Origin: Acididesulfobacillus acetoxydans
GTDB lineage: Bacteria; Bacillota; Desulfitobacteriia; Desulfitobacteriales; Desulfitobacteriaceae
Assembly: GCF_900016645.1 (NCBI RefSeq)
Contig: NZ_CDGJ01000134.1
Length of the DNA: 64,000 nt
Direction: 5' to 3' (one strand)
The notes under the pieces were generated by a model, which saw only the letters and a list, made by a program, of their open reading frames with translations, did no database searches and was not told the origin of the DNA. Both the position numbers and the translations under genes were made by a program. Shown here piece after piece: positions 45,340-54,507 of the stretch (positions are counted from its first letter, which is position 1; each line of letters opens with the position of its first letter).

Positions 45340-45813
45340 GTGTTTAGCATTACGCACGGTGAGGTCAGCTTCGAAGAGACCTATGCTTTGATCAAGGCCT
45401 ACTTGGCTCCGGACGAGAAGGGTGAATACCGCGTTTCTGTGGGAGCGGACAGTCAGAATTTCAGCTACACCAAGATCCCGATTATCATAGGAATTCACAA
45501 GGTGCAAAACAATGTGGGCAGAGGGGGAATCTTCTTTTCCGAAATCAAAAGGGTCAAGAGGATTAGTAACATACGCCAGAAGATTCTCTATGAGACAAAT
45601 CTGAGCCTGGATTTAGCTGAAAAACTCCGGCAAAGATTTGCCCAGGATCATATTCGCAACGAAATCGCCATCCACGTGGATGCCGGATTCAACGGACCGA
45701 CGCGGGACTATATTCCGGAAATAACCGGCTGGGTCAAAGCCTGCGGCTTCCGCTGCGTGGTGAAGCCCGATGCCTATATAGCCTCGAGCGTAGCTAACAG
45801 GCTGTCAAAGTGA
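45340..45813 (+). CDS. YkuK-like (DUF458) RNase H-fold protein
   Basis: A 157-residue protein with VSVGADSQNF near residue 35, and AIHVDAGFNGPTRDYIPEI, where Asp residues of an RNase H-like fold would lie. It matches the YkuK/DUF458 family. GTG start, GGGGGG upstream. Function in the family is unknown. Confidence 0.8.
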   Translation: MFSITHGEVSFEETYALIKAYLAPDEKGEYRVSVGADSQNFSYTKIPIIIGIHKVQNNVGRGGIFFSEIKRVKRISNIRQKILYETNLSLDLAEKLRQRFAQDHIRNEIAIHVDAGFNGPTRDYIPEITGWVKACGFRCVVKPDAYIASSVANRLSK

Positions 45814-46651
45814 GGTCTTCGAAGAGGAAACACCCAGACAGCTTAGCCAGCAAAAAAATTCAACCTTTTTATGTATAATTGCCGGCTCTTTACGCAAAAT
45901 ACATCTGAGAGCACGCACTGATTGAGCCAAGATTTTCGAATACTTGACGAAAGAGTATTCGAGGGTCGGCCAAAGATTGTATCCAAGGAGTGCATCCGCT
46001 GATACAGTCGGAGGGAAGATTCCATACGGTTAGGAAAAGTTTCATTGCGGTCGGTATTACATATTGATTGCAATGAGGTTCCAACTTATCGTATGGGGTC
46101 GAGCGCAGATCATAGCGGGTGTTGTAACGGTCATGTTCAGCCGAGAGGTTGGGTATGGCTGGGTAAATATCTGTTATGGTCGAACGAACCATCAGTACGG
46201 GTGGCGAACTGTTTCGCCGTGGTCGCAAGATTACGGCGGGGCATTAAACCATTTGTATTGGTGCAAGGTAGATCAGGGACGTGCTCTCTTCAGTTTGCCT
46301 TATAACTGAGTCTATTGGCAGATATTTCCGTTCTCCGGGAGGCGTTGTTGCAGATGGCGGGAAGATTCCGCATCACTCAATGGTGGTGCGGAATCTTTTT
46401 GGGCAGGAATCTTCCCTGTCTGCGCAGAAATAAACATAAACGGCGGGTTTAAGCAGCAACGGCCGTTCAAACGTGTGTTCAAATACATGTAGTCGGTTTG
46501 GATATGGATCGGGGGCCCCGCCCGGCCTATTGTGCCGGGGGATCTTGACAAGCCCGGCTGGTTTACGGTAATGTTCAGGCTGACAGGTGGGCTGGAGAGG
46601 TTTTTTAGTGCCCGGACCCAGCCCAAGGGATAAGGAGGAAAATGGCGGCAC
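45814..46651. other. 838-base stretch without a recognised gene
   Basis: Short frames occur on both strands (for example 46064-46309 plus, 45890-46228 minus), but none has a ribosome binding site or family likeness. The reduced GC content by eye hints at decayed inserted DNA. Confidence 0.4.
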
Positions 46652-47866
46652 ATGAACAAAATCGCAATGCGCACCCCTTTGGTCGAGATGGATGGAGACG
46701 AAATGACCCGGATTATCTGGCAAGCCATCAAGGACATATTGCTTTACCCCTATATTGATTTGCAGACGGAGTATTATGATCTCGGGTTAAAGAAAAGGGA
46801 CGAGACCGAAGACAGGATTACGGCGGAGGCGGCCGCCGCGACGAGAAAATACAGAGTTGCCGTTAAATGTGCCACGATCACCCCTAATGCCCAGAGAGTT
46901 GAGGAGTACAACCTAAAAAAAATGTGGAAGAGCCCTAACGGGACTATCCGGGCGGCTCTGGACGGGACGGTTTTCCGCTCACCCATTGTCGCAGCGGGAA
47001 TTCAGCCTCTCATACCCAGCTGGAAAAAACCAATCACGATCGCCCGGCATGCCTATGGAGATATTTACAGGAATGTTGAATATCGGGTGGAGGAACCCGG
47101 TAAGGCGGAACTCGTCTTCACTAATCGTGAAGGGGAGGAGACGCGTCAGAGTGTCTTTGATTTTCCGGGCAAAGGAGTCGTGATGGGGATGCATAATCTC
47201 GACCGTTCGATTGCCGGTTTCGCTCGCTCCTGCTTCAATTACGCCTTGGACCTGAAACAAGACCTCTGGTTTTCGGCCAAAGATACGATTTCTAAGCAAT
47301 ATGATCATACCTTCAAGGATATTTTCCAGGAAATCTACGATAAAGAATACCGGGAAAAGTTCCGGGAAGCGCAGATTGAGTATTTCTATACGTTGATTGA
47401 TGACGCCGTGGCCCGTGTGATTCGCTCGGAAGGGGGTTACATCTGGGCCTGTAAGAACTATGACGGCGATGTTATGTCAGACATGGTAGCCACCGCTTTC
47501 GGCAGCCTGGCCATGATGACTTCGGTGCTGGTCTCCCCGGAAGGCTGTTATGAGTTCGAGGCGGCCCATGGCACTGTCACCAGGCACTATTACCGTCATC
47601 TGAGAGGGGAAGAGACCTCCACAAATTCCATGGCTACGCTTTTTGCCTGGACGGGGGCTCTGAAGAAGCGCTCTGAGTTGGACGGACTGAGGGATCTGGC
47701 GGAATTCGCCCGCAAGTTGGAGACAGCGGCCCTGAAGACGATTGAAGCCGGGATTATGACGAAGGATCTGGCTCAGATTTCACAGCTGCCGCAGAAGAAA
47801 ATTGTCAATACGGAGGGTTTTCTCTGGGCGGTGAAGCGCGAGCTCGAGAGAGAATTGCAGCAATGA
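46652..47866 (+). CDS. icd: NADP-dependent isocitrate dehydrogenase, eukaryote-like class
   Basis: A 404-residue enzyme oxidising isocitrate to 2-oxoglutarate. VEMDGDEMTRIIWQAIKDIL, KCATITPNAQRVEEYNLKKM, MWKSPNGTIR, NYDGDVMSDMVA and FEAAHGTVTRHY closely follow the class that includes mitochondrial and cytosolic IDH and some bacteria, not the E. coli type. AAGGAGG lies 14 bases upstream. Single gene. Confidence 0.93.
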   Translation: MNKIAMRTPLVEMDGDEMTRIIWQAIKDILLYPYIDLQTEYYDLGLKKRDETEDRITAEAAAATRKYRVAVKCATITPNAQRVEEYNLKKMWKSPNGTIRAALDGTVFRSPIVAAGIQPLIPSWKKPITIARHAYGDIYRNVEYRVEEPGKAELVFTNREGEETRQSVFDFPGKGVVMGMHNLDRSIAGFARSCFNYALDLKQDLWFSAKDTISKQYDHTFKDIFQEIYDKEYREKFREAQIEYFYTLIDDAVARVIRSEGGYIWACKNYDGDVMSDMVATAFGSLAMMTSVLVSPEGCYEFEAAHGTVTRHYYRHLRGEETSTNSMATLFAWTGALKKRSELDGLRDLAEFARKLETAALKTIEAGIMTKDLAQISQLPQKKIVNTEGFLWAVKRELERELQQ

Positions 47867-48011
47867 ACCTCCGGGGGGAGCCGCCGGATGCGGAGGACCG
47901 TGGTATCCTGGTTAAGAGCGAGTCATGTCCAAGCTCAAGGGAAGGCAACGGATAGTCGCGATGCCTTTTCTGGAGTGTGCAATGTTGGGTGAAGGCAAGA
48001 AAGGGGGGGAG

Positions 48012-48055
48012 GGGGTCTTTCCTCTCCTGACTGGAGTCAGAAGTGTCCGGGCCCC
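48012..48055 (+). ncRNA. 44-nt structured leader motif, copy 1
   Basis: GGGGTC (48012-48017) pairs with GGCCCC (48050-48055). Inside are a 9-base loop strand TTTCCTCTC, the stem CTGAC/GTCAG (48027-48031/48036-48040) with tetraloop TGGA, and a 9-base strand AAGTGTCCG. The start codon follows 6 bases later and no Shine-Dalgarno is evident. The same geometry occurs at 53695-53738. Confidence 0.6.
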
Positions 48056-48061
48056 TGGGTT

Positions 48062-48970
48062 ATGAAGATATCGCGTTCATTGTGGGCTGATCTTTTGCTG
48101 ATTTTTGTCGCTCTCATTTGGGGTCTCAGCTTTACGGCCGTCAAGGACGCCATTGGGATTATCCCGCCGATGGAATTTATCGGCTTAAGGTTCATGCTCT
48201 CAGCCCTGGTGCTGGGAGCCATCTTTTTCAACCGGCTCAAGAAGATGACCCGTCATGAATTACTGGCCGGTTGTGTAATTGGCTTGTTCCTTGCCCTCGG
48301 CTTTCTCGCCCAGACCATAGGCCTGGCCTACACGACCCCCGGAAAATCAGGCTTTCTAACCAGTTTGTACATTATTATCGTTCCCTTTCTGACTTCGTTG
48401 TTTTATAAGAAGTTCGTCGGCTGGATGCCCATCGCTGCGGCAGTTTTGGCCTTTGTGGGAGTATGCTTGATCTCACTGGCCGGAAATGACGTATTGGGGT
48501 TTGGCCAAGGGGATCTTCTCTCCATCCTGTGTGCCTTTGCCTTTGCCTTGCAGATCTTGGCGGTGGCGCACTATGTCAAGAGGTATAATGTGTACGTTTT
48601 AACCGTGATCCAGATTGTTGTCACGGGGATTATCAGTCTGGGCTATTCATTTGCGTTCGAACCGGTTACTTGGGTGCTGCCCGCTACGGTTTGGCTGGCT
48701 ATGATTTATACCGGCCTGATGGCAACCTGCTTTGCCTTTTTGGCGCAGAATTTTGCCCAAAGACATACTTCCTCATCCCATGCGGCTCTGCTGCTTGGCT
48801 TGGAAGCTCCTTTTTCCTTGCTCTTCTCTGTCATCATCTGGGGTGAAGTCCTCACTGCCAGGAGCATTATCGGCAGTTCACTGATCTTTGCGGCGATTTT
48901 GCTGGTCGAGGTGATCCCGTCATTTTGGCAGCCGGCTGGAGAGAGGAATACGGACACGACCGCCTCATAG
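48062..48970 (+). CDS. EamA-family (DMT) transporter
   Basis: A 302-residue membrane protein with ten predicted helices in two EamA repeats. LIWGLSFTAVKDAIGIIPP starts the first, and FLAQNFAQRHTSSSHAALLL lies in the second. The family exports metabolites or amino acids. It starts directly after a structured leader motif shared with the nucleotidyltransferase gene at 53746. Confidence 0.88.
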   Translation: MKISRSLWADLLLIFVALIWGLSFTAVKDAIGIIPPMEFIGLRFMLSALVLGAIFFNRLKKMTRHELLAGCVIGLFLALGFLAQTIGLAYTTPGKSGFLTSLYIIIVPFLTSLFYKKFVGWMPIAAAVLAFVGVCLISLAGNDVLGFGQGDLLSILCAFAFALQILAVAHYVKRYNVYVLTVIQIVVTGIISLGYSFAFEPVTWVLPATVWLAMIYTGLMATCFAFLAQNFAQRHTSSSHAALLLGLEAPFSLLFSVIIWGEVLTARSIIGSSLIFAAILLVEVIPSFWQPAGERNTDTTAS

Positions 48971-49117
48971 CGGCGATTGACCGGGACCGGTTAATGAGTA
49001 CAGCTTCAGTCCGGCAGACCCTTGCCCGGGCCGAAGCGGATAAAGAAGTGGATGCAAGGTCTTGGAACCCGTGTCGTTAAATCTTTCCTCCAAGGTGTCC
49101 GCGCGGGTGCGGATGAG

Positions 49118-49675
49118 CTAAAGCTTCAGCCCGAGAGACACCATTTGCCGCGCCGCGGCGTGAATGGTATCAAGTTTATACCCCCGGCTCCTCTGGGTGA
49201 TCCCGATCAGGTCAAACTTTTCCGCCTTGACATGCATCAGGAATCTTTCCATGGACGTCAGGCAGGAAGTCAGGCCATTGCCGCTGCCTCCTGCGGCCGC
49301 CACGGCGAGAAAGGGTTTATCTTGCAAAAAGGTCCTGTCATTTCTGAAGGCCTCACAACGCCGCAGCCGATCGGTAAAGGCCTTGGCGGATTCGCTCATA
49401 TCGCCCCAATACACGGGGGTGATGAGGACAAAGGCATCCGCGTCAGCCATGGAAACATGCAGACTCTGAAAATCATCCTGAACTTGGCACTCGTGTTCGT
49501 TGCGGCAAGGCCCCCAACCGTTGCCGCAAGCTTGGCAGTGGCCGATCTTGAGCCGGTTCAGATTGACCATATCAACCTGAGCGCCGGCCGCTTCCGCTCC
49601 TGTCTTAGCGGCGCTCCCACAGGCAGCGGTTAAACCTTCAATATTGGGGCTGCAGGTCAAGATCATTACTTTCAT
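49118..49675 (-). CDS. Flavodoxin-fold iron-sulfur flavoprotein/FMN reductase
   Basis: A 185-residue NADPH-dependent FMN reductase-like protein. The FMN phosphate loop is in ILTCSPNIEGLT; CQACGNGWGPCRNEHECQVQ gives a cysteine motif of iron-sulfur flavoproteins; TPVYWGDMSESAKAFTDR is the second FMN contact. AAAGGATGG precedes the ATG by about 11 bases, and TATAAT occurs upstream on the same strand. Redox role inferred. Confidence 0.85.
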   Translation of the reverse strand: MKVMILTCSPNIEGLTAACGSAAKTGAEAAGAQVDMVNLNRLKIGHCQACGNGWGPCRNEHECQVQDDFQSLHVSMADADAFVLITPVYWGDMSESAKAFTDRLRRCEAFRNDRTFLQDKPFLAVAAAGGSGNGLTSCLTSMERFLMHVKAEKFDLIGITQRSRGYKLDTIHAAARQMVSLGLKL

Positions 49676-49922
49676 GAATCTAGTCCATCCTTTGCTTTGA
49701 ATTTGCCGTGTCTATTATAACACGTGCGGGGCGCGGAGTCGCGGTGGCGGTAGCCGGCCAGAGGTGATATAATTAATGATGAGTATTTACATGGGACTTG
49801 TGCGACCCGGACATTGCCTTGGCTGGGGCGTAGACGATTGTGCCGTCGGAGCCGGATTAAACCGCAGGTATGCGCGAGCCGGGGTGGGTAAATGATCGGT
49901 CGGGAACGTTAGGAGGATGGAA

Positions 49923-50639
49923 ATGATCAGCAGAATCGCCGAAGCCATAAAACTTAAAAATCAACCGGTAGCTGTCTTCCGCTCAGATGTTAGGCCCGAG
50001 GGGGCCCTGCAGTTTCGTGAGGGAAGGTGGGGCTGCGCCATAGCCATGTTAAATGCGGCCGCCAAAGGTCGCACGGCGGTCTTCGACGTTGCGACCACAA
50101 CCTGTCAGGGCGGCAGAGTGGGTCTCGGTTTCAACCGCTTTGAGTTAGGTTTTATCGAGTACTTCCTGTCAACCGGTGGTGTGGGCGGGAGAGAAGGGGA
50201 ATTTTACAAGAAGAGCCCAGAAATAGCGGCTCAATTTGCCGCCGGGTTACCTGACGTTGCCGCGAAGACTTACCTGGTTTTCAGACCCCTGTCCCAGCTG
50301 GCCGCGGACGAAACTCCTGAGGTCTTGATCTTTTTGGTCAATGCCGATCAGCTTTCTGCCCTCGTCCAGTTTGCCAATTTCGACAAACCAAGCCAGGATA
50401 ATGTCAAAGTGGAGATGGGTTCGGGCTGTCAACAAGCCGTACTCTATGCTTTAGCCGAGGTGGAGGCGGAGAATCAGAAATGCGTCATAGGGTTGACTGA
50501 TCCTTCCGCACGGAAGTTTATCGACAAGGATGTGCTTTCTTTCAGTATACCTTACAGGCGTTTCCTCGAACTGGAGGCCCAGGTGGATGAAAGTTTCCTG
50601 ACCAAAGAGACTTGGCAGCAGATTGCGGCTAGAATCTAG
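49923..50639 (+). CDS. DUF169 family protein
   Basis: A 238-residue protein with LKNQPVAVFRSD, REGRWGCAIAMLNAAAKGRT and an ATTTCQGGRVGLGF segment containing conserved Cys, as in DUF169. The start at ATG 49923 lies 6 bases after AGGAGG; the ATG at 49917 directly abuts it and is unlikely. Function is unknown. Confidence 0.8.
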   Translation: MISRIAEAIKLKNQPVAVFRSDVRPEGALQFREGRWGCAIAMLNAAAKGRTAVFDVATTTCQGGRVGLGFNRFELGFIEYFLSTGGVGGREGEFYKKSPEIAAQFAAGLPDVAAKTYLVFRPLSQLAADETPEVLIFLVNADQLSALVQFANFDKPSQDNVKVEMGSGCQQAVLYALAEVEAENQKCVIGLTDPSARKFIDKDVLSFSIPYRRFLELEAQVDESFLTKETWQQIAARI

Positions 50640-51047
50640 CGGCGCGACTTGTCCGCCAAACCTTCTCTTCTGTGCAAGTCCGCAATCACTTCTCCCAGAG
50701 GATTGACGGCCAGGAACAAAACGTCTTCCGACGACGAAGCCCCCAAGTTTTTCAGTTGTTCGCCCAACCAGGTGTTGTCATGCTTAGTGTTTCGCAATTT
50801 ATCCTTGTCGACCTCACCATCAACAATGATCTCTGTGAACGGACCTTCCCCCCTTCCCGAAAGGTCAGGTCCCCGCGCGAGATCGATCTTCGAAACTGAC
50901 TGATTCGACATTTCCCATAGCCGCTCCCGCTACCCAGTTGAAGTAGGTCAGCTGGGTTAATTGTGTGCTGCCAATGAGGCGAACCAGCAGTAACAAGATT
51001 GCGAAAGTAGCAAGAGCGCTAATCGTAAGGAATGGCCATAAGTACAT
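50636..51047 (-). pseudogene. DUF421 (YetF-like) gene with internal deletion
   Basis: Reading from ATG 51047 gives MYLWPFLTISALATFAILLL and LTYFNWVAGAAMGN, the first two membrane helices of a DUF421 protein. The frame is then broken, and the C-terminal domain continues in another frame (PFTEIIVDGEVDKDKLRNTK to the end at 50636). The third helix and about 60 residues are missing. GAAAGG stands upstream of the start. Confidence 0.7.
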
Positions 51048-51361
51048 GATAGCCTTTCGTTTCCCCTCCTTAATTTCCACCCTTGCCAACGCCAAGGACA
51101 TTTAGGCAAACTTAATGGTAACTGTAATATGCAGAAGTTTCTGCAGCTCTATGCACTTTGCACCGGGGAATATTCTATATGTGATAGCTTTAAGGCTGGA
51201 TAGTGCTAATGATTTCGTCAAATAATAAGTTTGCGTCAGCAGTGGTTTTACTCACACCGGGAGGAGTAGGTGCGGTCCGTCCCCTGTTAACCGAGAGGTA
51301 AGTATGGGGCTGGCTCGGGGGTCAGGTGCTGCCCGGACCCGGTTGAGGGAGGTGGAGAACC
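51048..51361. other. Intergenic, with a possible FolD-like fragment
   Basis: A 30-codon frame at 51209-51301 (plus) reads FASAVVLTPGGVGAVRPLLT, faintly like the C-terminus of FolD. It has no clear ribosome binding site. Nothing else is recognised. Confidence 0.3.
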
Positions 51362-52381
51362 ATTAAATTTGGCATTGCCGGACCGGTTTCCAAGGATTAC
51401 GTTATCTTGCCTTCGGGTCAGCGCTCAGAAAGATACGGGGCTGTGGCCTACAGTGTCAGTGCGTTGCTCCAACTGCTTGAACACTCTTCGGATCACGCGA
51501 TTTGCCTTTCTCACGTGGCACCGGAAGATTTTGCTGCCGTGACGGCCCTTCTCGACCATCCCAACCTCGATTTAACAGGTTTGACCCAAAGGGACCGGGG
51601 CACGACCGAAATTGAACTGACCTACCTTAACGGCAAAGAACGGCAAAGTCGCCAAAGCAACGTCATGCCGCCTTTCACCCTAGCCGAAATGGATTTGCTC
51701 GCAGAGTGCGAAGCCGTGCTCCTAATGCCACTGAATGAGAGCGATATTCCCCTGGCTTGCGTGCAAAAATTGAGAAGGGTGACAAACGGACTGCTTTTTC
51801 TGGATGTTCACGGCTTGATTACGGGGCTAAACGAAAGGGGAGAGAGGTTTAGAAAGAAGTGGGCCGATGCCGCAGCCTGGCTGCCAGAGATTGACATTCT
51901 CAAGATGAATGACAGTGAGACCTCCTGGGTGGCCGGCGAGCCGCTGAAGACCCTTGAGGAATTTGTGGAATTTGCCGCGGGGATTGTGGCCTCGGGGCCC
52001 GAGGCCTGCTGGATTACTTTTGGTGACCGGTCTTCCTTGATTTCCTGGCGAGCCTGGCGAAGAGAGAAACGCATTTTCTGGGCCCAGGTACCGGTCGTCA
52101 CGGACATTGGGCCTGTGCTGGACACGACAGGCTGCGGGGACGCCTCATCGGCCGGTTTCCTTTATAGTTACGTCAAACTTTTTCACAATCCCATTCACTC
52201 GGTCATTCTTGGCAACACGCTCGGCTCGCTCAAAGCCGCGTCTCTGGAAACTAAGGCTTTCCCCCCTCTTCCGGAAATAAAAGGGGTTATTGTCACGCAC
52301 TATGGCGAGTATTTACATACGCTGCTGGACGATTTCCTAACCAGCAACCACCTCATCGTTCACGAATTCAAAGGAGGGTGA
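51362..52381 (+). CDS. PfkB-family carbohydrate kinase, probable ATT start
   Basis: A kinase of about 339 residues. The C-terminal GCGDASSAGF segment preceded by VLDTTG is the PfkB nucleotide/anion-hole motif with catalytic Asp. Homology extends upstream of TTG 51407 through FGIAGPVSKDYVILP to ATT 51362, which has GGAGGTGGAG at good spacing; no ATG, GTG or TTG fits there. The next gene starts 4 bases after its stop, so a shared pathway is likely. Substrate unknown. Confidence 0.75.
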   Translation: MKFGIAGPVSKDYVILPSGQRSERYGAVAYSVSALLQLLEHSSDHAICLSHVAPEDFAAVTALLDHPNLDLTGLTQRDRGTTEIELTYLNGKERQSRQSNVMPPFTLAEMDLLAECEAVLLMPLNESDIPLACVQKLRRVTNGLLFLDVHGLITGLNERGERFRKKWADAAAWLPEIDILKMNDSETSWVAGEPLKTLEEFVEFAAGIVASGPEACWITFGDRSSLISWRAWRREKRIFWAQVPVVTDIGPVLDTTGCGDASSAGFLYSYVKLFHNPIHSVILGNTLGSLKAASLETKAFPPLPEIKGVIVTHYGEYLHTLLDDFLTSNHLIVHEFKGG

Positions 52382-52385
52382 AAGG

Positions 52386-53576
52386 GTGAAAGTCCTATGT
52401 ACGGCGCAAGTGGGAGGGACGGCTCTGGGTCAGACCATGCGCGTAGTGGCGGTGGCGAAGGAGCTTAAACGCCGGGGCCATCAAGTCAAGATTTTGGCGG
52501 GAGAAAAACAAATCCCCCTCATGCAAAGTCAAGGCTTGGATTCCATTCCCATGCCGACCTTGGCGATCGATTTTCCCTTTGGAGCCATGTGGGGCGCCGG
52601 TGGGGAACCGAGAGAAGAAGTGATGGCTCGTCTTAAGAAAAGCATAGAACCGCTGGCCAAAGCGGAGCAGGAAATTGTGCGGCGGGAAAAGCCTGAGGTT
52701 CTGGTTTGCGCCAGTTTCACCGGGCCGTCGTCGGCCAGGGCCTGTGATATCCCCTGCGCGATGGTCGTGCTGCAGCCTCACGGGCGAAAAACCATGGAGT
52801 TTGCCACGCAGCGGCTGCAGGCCGGGACGCGGTTTTTGGAAATGCTCAAAGCGGTAAACCTCATCATCATGGAGGGCATGCCGGAACTCGACGGAGGGAT
52901 AGCGGCAGAGATCAAAGGGGAATGGGCCGAAGCCTTGCGTGAAAAAGTGCGTTTCACCGGCCCGCTTTTGCCGGAATCTCCGGAAAACCTGCCCGCACGG
53001 GAAGAACTCAAGCTCCGCTACGGCGGCAGGCAAGAGGGCGCTTTGGTTTACGTGACGATAGGGGGAGGTACTCCGTTAATCGGCAAGGATTTTCTTTCTC
53101 TGGTTCTGGAGGCTTTTCGCCCCCTACCGGACGTGCACGTGGTCATGGCCACCGGTTTAGCGCTTGAACCGGGGGAATTGGCAGAGTACGATCCGCCGCC
53201 GAATGTTTCGGTCCGCGGTTTTGTTCCCGGCCTGGAATTGATTAAGGCGAGCGATGTGACGGTTTTTCACGGGGGCTCGTCAACTCTGATGACTTGCCTG
53301 GCCTGCGGGACACCGGGCGTGGTGGTGCCTTCCATGGTCGAACAGGAAGATAACGGGGCCGTGCTGGCCGCCAACGGTGCGGGTATCGTCTTGGCTAAGA
53401 ACGGTTTGACAGCGGCGGCTTTAGCAGCTGCTGTGCAGAAAATTCTTCAAGACCCCGCTTTCCGGAGAAATGCCCAAAAGCTGAGACAGTTGGGGGAAAA
53501 ATACGGGGGTGCCTCAGCCGCGGCCAAAATGGTTGAAGAAATGTCTAAGCAGGAGCTGAGCGCGAAGTTACCTTAA
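52386..53576 (+). CDS. GT1-type (MGT/UGT-like) glycosyltransferase
   Basis: A 396-residue protein with an N-terminal Rossmann segment (GQTMRVVAVAKELKRRGHQV) and a C-terminal nucleotide-sugar site (VRGFVPGLELIKASDVTVFH, then HGGSSTLMTCLACGTPGVVV). It resembles macrolide or sterol glycosyltransferases. GTG start behind GGAGGGTGA. Coupled to the PfkB kinase; acceptor unknown. Confidence 0.85.
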   Translation: MKVLCTAQVGGTALGQTMRVVAVAKELKRRGHQVKILAGEKQIPLMQSQGLDSIPMPTLAIDFPFGAMWGAGGEPREEVMARLKKSIEPLAKAEQEIVRREKPEVLVCASFTGPSSARACDIPCAMVVLQPHGRKTMEFATQRLQAGTRFLEMLKAVNLIIMEGMPELDGGIAAEIKGEWAEALREKVRFTGPLLPESPENLPAREELKLRYGGRQEGALVYVTIGGGTPLIGKDFLSLVLEAFRPLPDVHVVMATGLALEPGELAEYDPPPNVSVRGFVPGLELIKASDVTVFHGGSSTLMTCLACGTPGVVVPSMVEQEDNGAVLAANGAGIVLAKNGLTAAALAAAVQKILQDPAFRRNAQKLRQLGEKYGGASAAAKMVEEMSKQELSAKLP

Positions 53577-53588
53577 AGTTCTGCAAGC

Positions 53589-53688
53589 AGACGATAGTTG
53601 AACACAATGAAGAAAGGAAAGGAAAGAAAGCGGAGGAAATCAAAAATGCAAATTAGACGATAGTTGAACATAATGAAGAAAGGAAAGG
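53589..53688 (+). repeat. 34-bp direct repeat, two copies
   Basis: AGACGATAGTTGAACACAAT plus GAAGAAAGGAAAGG occurs at 53589-53622 and again at 53655-53688 with a single c/t change, 66 bp apart. Confidence 0.9.
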
Positions 53689-53694
53689 GGAAAA

Positions 53695-53738
53695 GGGGCC
53701 TTTCGTCTCCTGACTCAGGTCAGAAGTATCCAGGCCCC
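53695..53738 (+). ncRNA. 44-nt structured leader motif, copy 2
   Basis: GGGGCC (53695-53700) pairs with GGCCCC (53733-53738). Inside, TTTCGTCTC and AAGTATCCA flank the stem CTGAC/GTCAG with tetraloop TCAG. All segment lengths equal copy 1; the outer stem has C-G where copy 1 has U-G. ATG follows 7 bases later without a Shine-Dalgarno. Confidence 0.6.
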
Positions 53739-53745
53739 GATAACC

Positions 53746-54507
53746 ATGAAAACGTTGATCTTGGCCGCGGGCAAAGGCACCCGCCTGCGCCCTCTGACCG
53801 CCTATGTGCCTAAACCGATGCTGCCGCTGCAGGGCAAACCGCTGCTGGAATGGGTTCTTCTGCCTCTGATTGCGGCCGGAATGAGGGATTTTGTGCTGGC
53901 CGTCAGTTACCTGGCCGAACAGATCGTGAACTATTTCGGCGACGGCGCCCGATGGGGTGTGACAATCAGTTATAGCAGGGGCCCCGAACCTGCCGGCAAG
54001 GCGGGAGAAATCTGGCGGGCCCGTGAGCTCTTACATAGCGGGGACGACCCGTTTTTGCTCGTGCCGGGGGATACCATTGCCCACCTGGATTACCGGGAAC
54101 TGCTGGATTTTCACCGGTCCCACGGGGGTCCGGTGACCGTGGCGTTTTCCAGACGATACCGGCTGGAAGTGGGAACGGCGGAACTGGATGAAAAAAACCG
54201 GGTGACAAGATTTCGGGAAAAGGCTAACTTGGACCAGCCGGTGAGCACAGGCGCCTATGTCTTGGACGAGCGTATTTTGTCCCAGATCGAAGCCTTGCAG
54301 CCGGAAGGACGGGAAGTGGATTTGCCGGCTGAAGTTTTTCCCCGCCTTTTGGCCCAAGGGACGCCGATATACGGGTATGTAGGCGACTATTCCTGGTGGG
54401 ACGTGGGACGGATGAACGACTATGAAAAGCTGACCGGACTTTCCCCGGCGCAAGCCGGCGAAATTTTAGGCGGGGGAGGGCGAGATGGGCATCTTCAAAG
54501 CCTGTGA
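53746..54507 (+). CDS. Sugar-phosphate nucleotidyltransferase
   Basis: A 253-residue NTP transferase. LILAAGKGTRLRPLTAYVPK holds the nucleotide-binding signature, then KPMLPLQGKPLLEW and LLVPGDTIAHLDY with a metal Asp. It forms NDP-sugar from sugar-1-phosphate (mannose-1-P or glucose-1-P). It overlaps the phosphomannomutase gene by 23 bases, so GDP-mannose or a related sugar nucleotide is likely. Confidence 0.87.
   Translation: MKTLILAAGKGTRLRPLTAYVPKPMLPLQGKPLLEWVLLPLIAAGMRDFVLAVSYLAEQIVNYFGDGARWGVTISYSRGPEPAGKAGEIWRARELLHSGDDPFLLVPGDTIAHLDYRELLDFHRSHGGPVTVAFSRRYRLEVGTAELDEKNRVTRFREKANLDQPVSTGAYVLDERILSQIEALQPEGREVDLPAEVFPRLLAQGTPIYGYVGDYSWWDVGRMNDYEKLTGLSPAQAGEILGGGGRDGHLQSL

Noticed and set aside
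45890..46309. Overlapping frames on both strands as a transposase or enzyme gene
   Set aside because: No motif, no ribosome binding site and no consistent frame; listed as unassigned DNA.
48012..48055. Hammerhead or guanidine/fluoride riboswitch
   Set aside because: The catalytic CUGANGA core and the ACGR or crcB-type sequences are absent.
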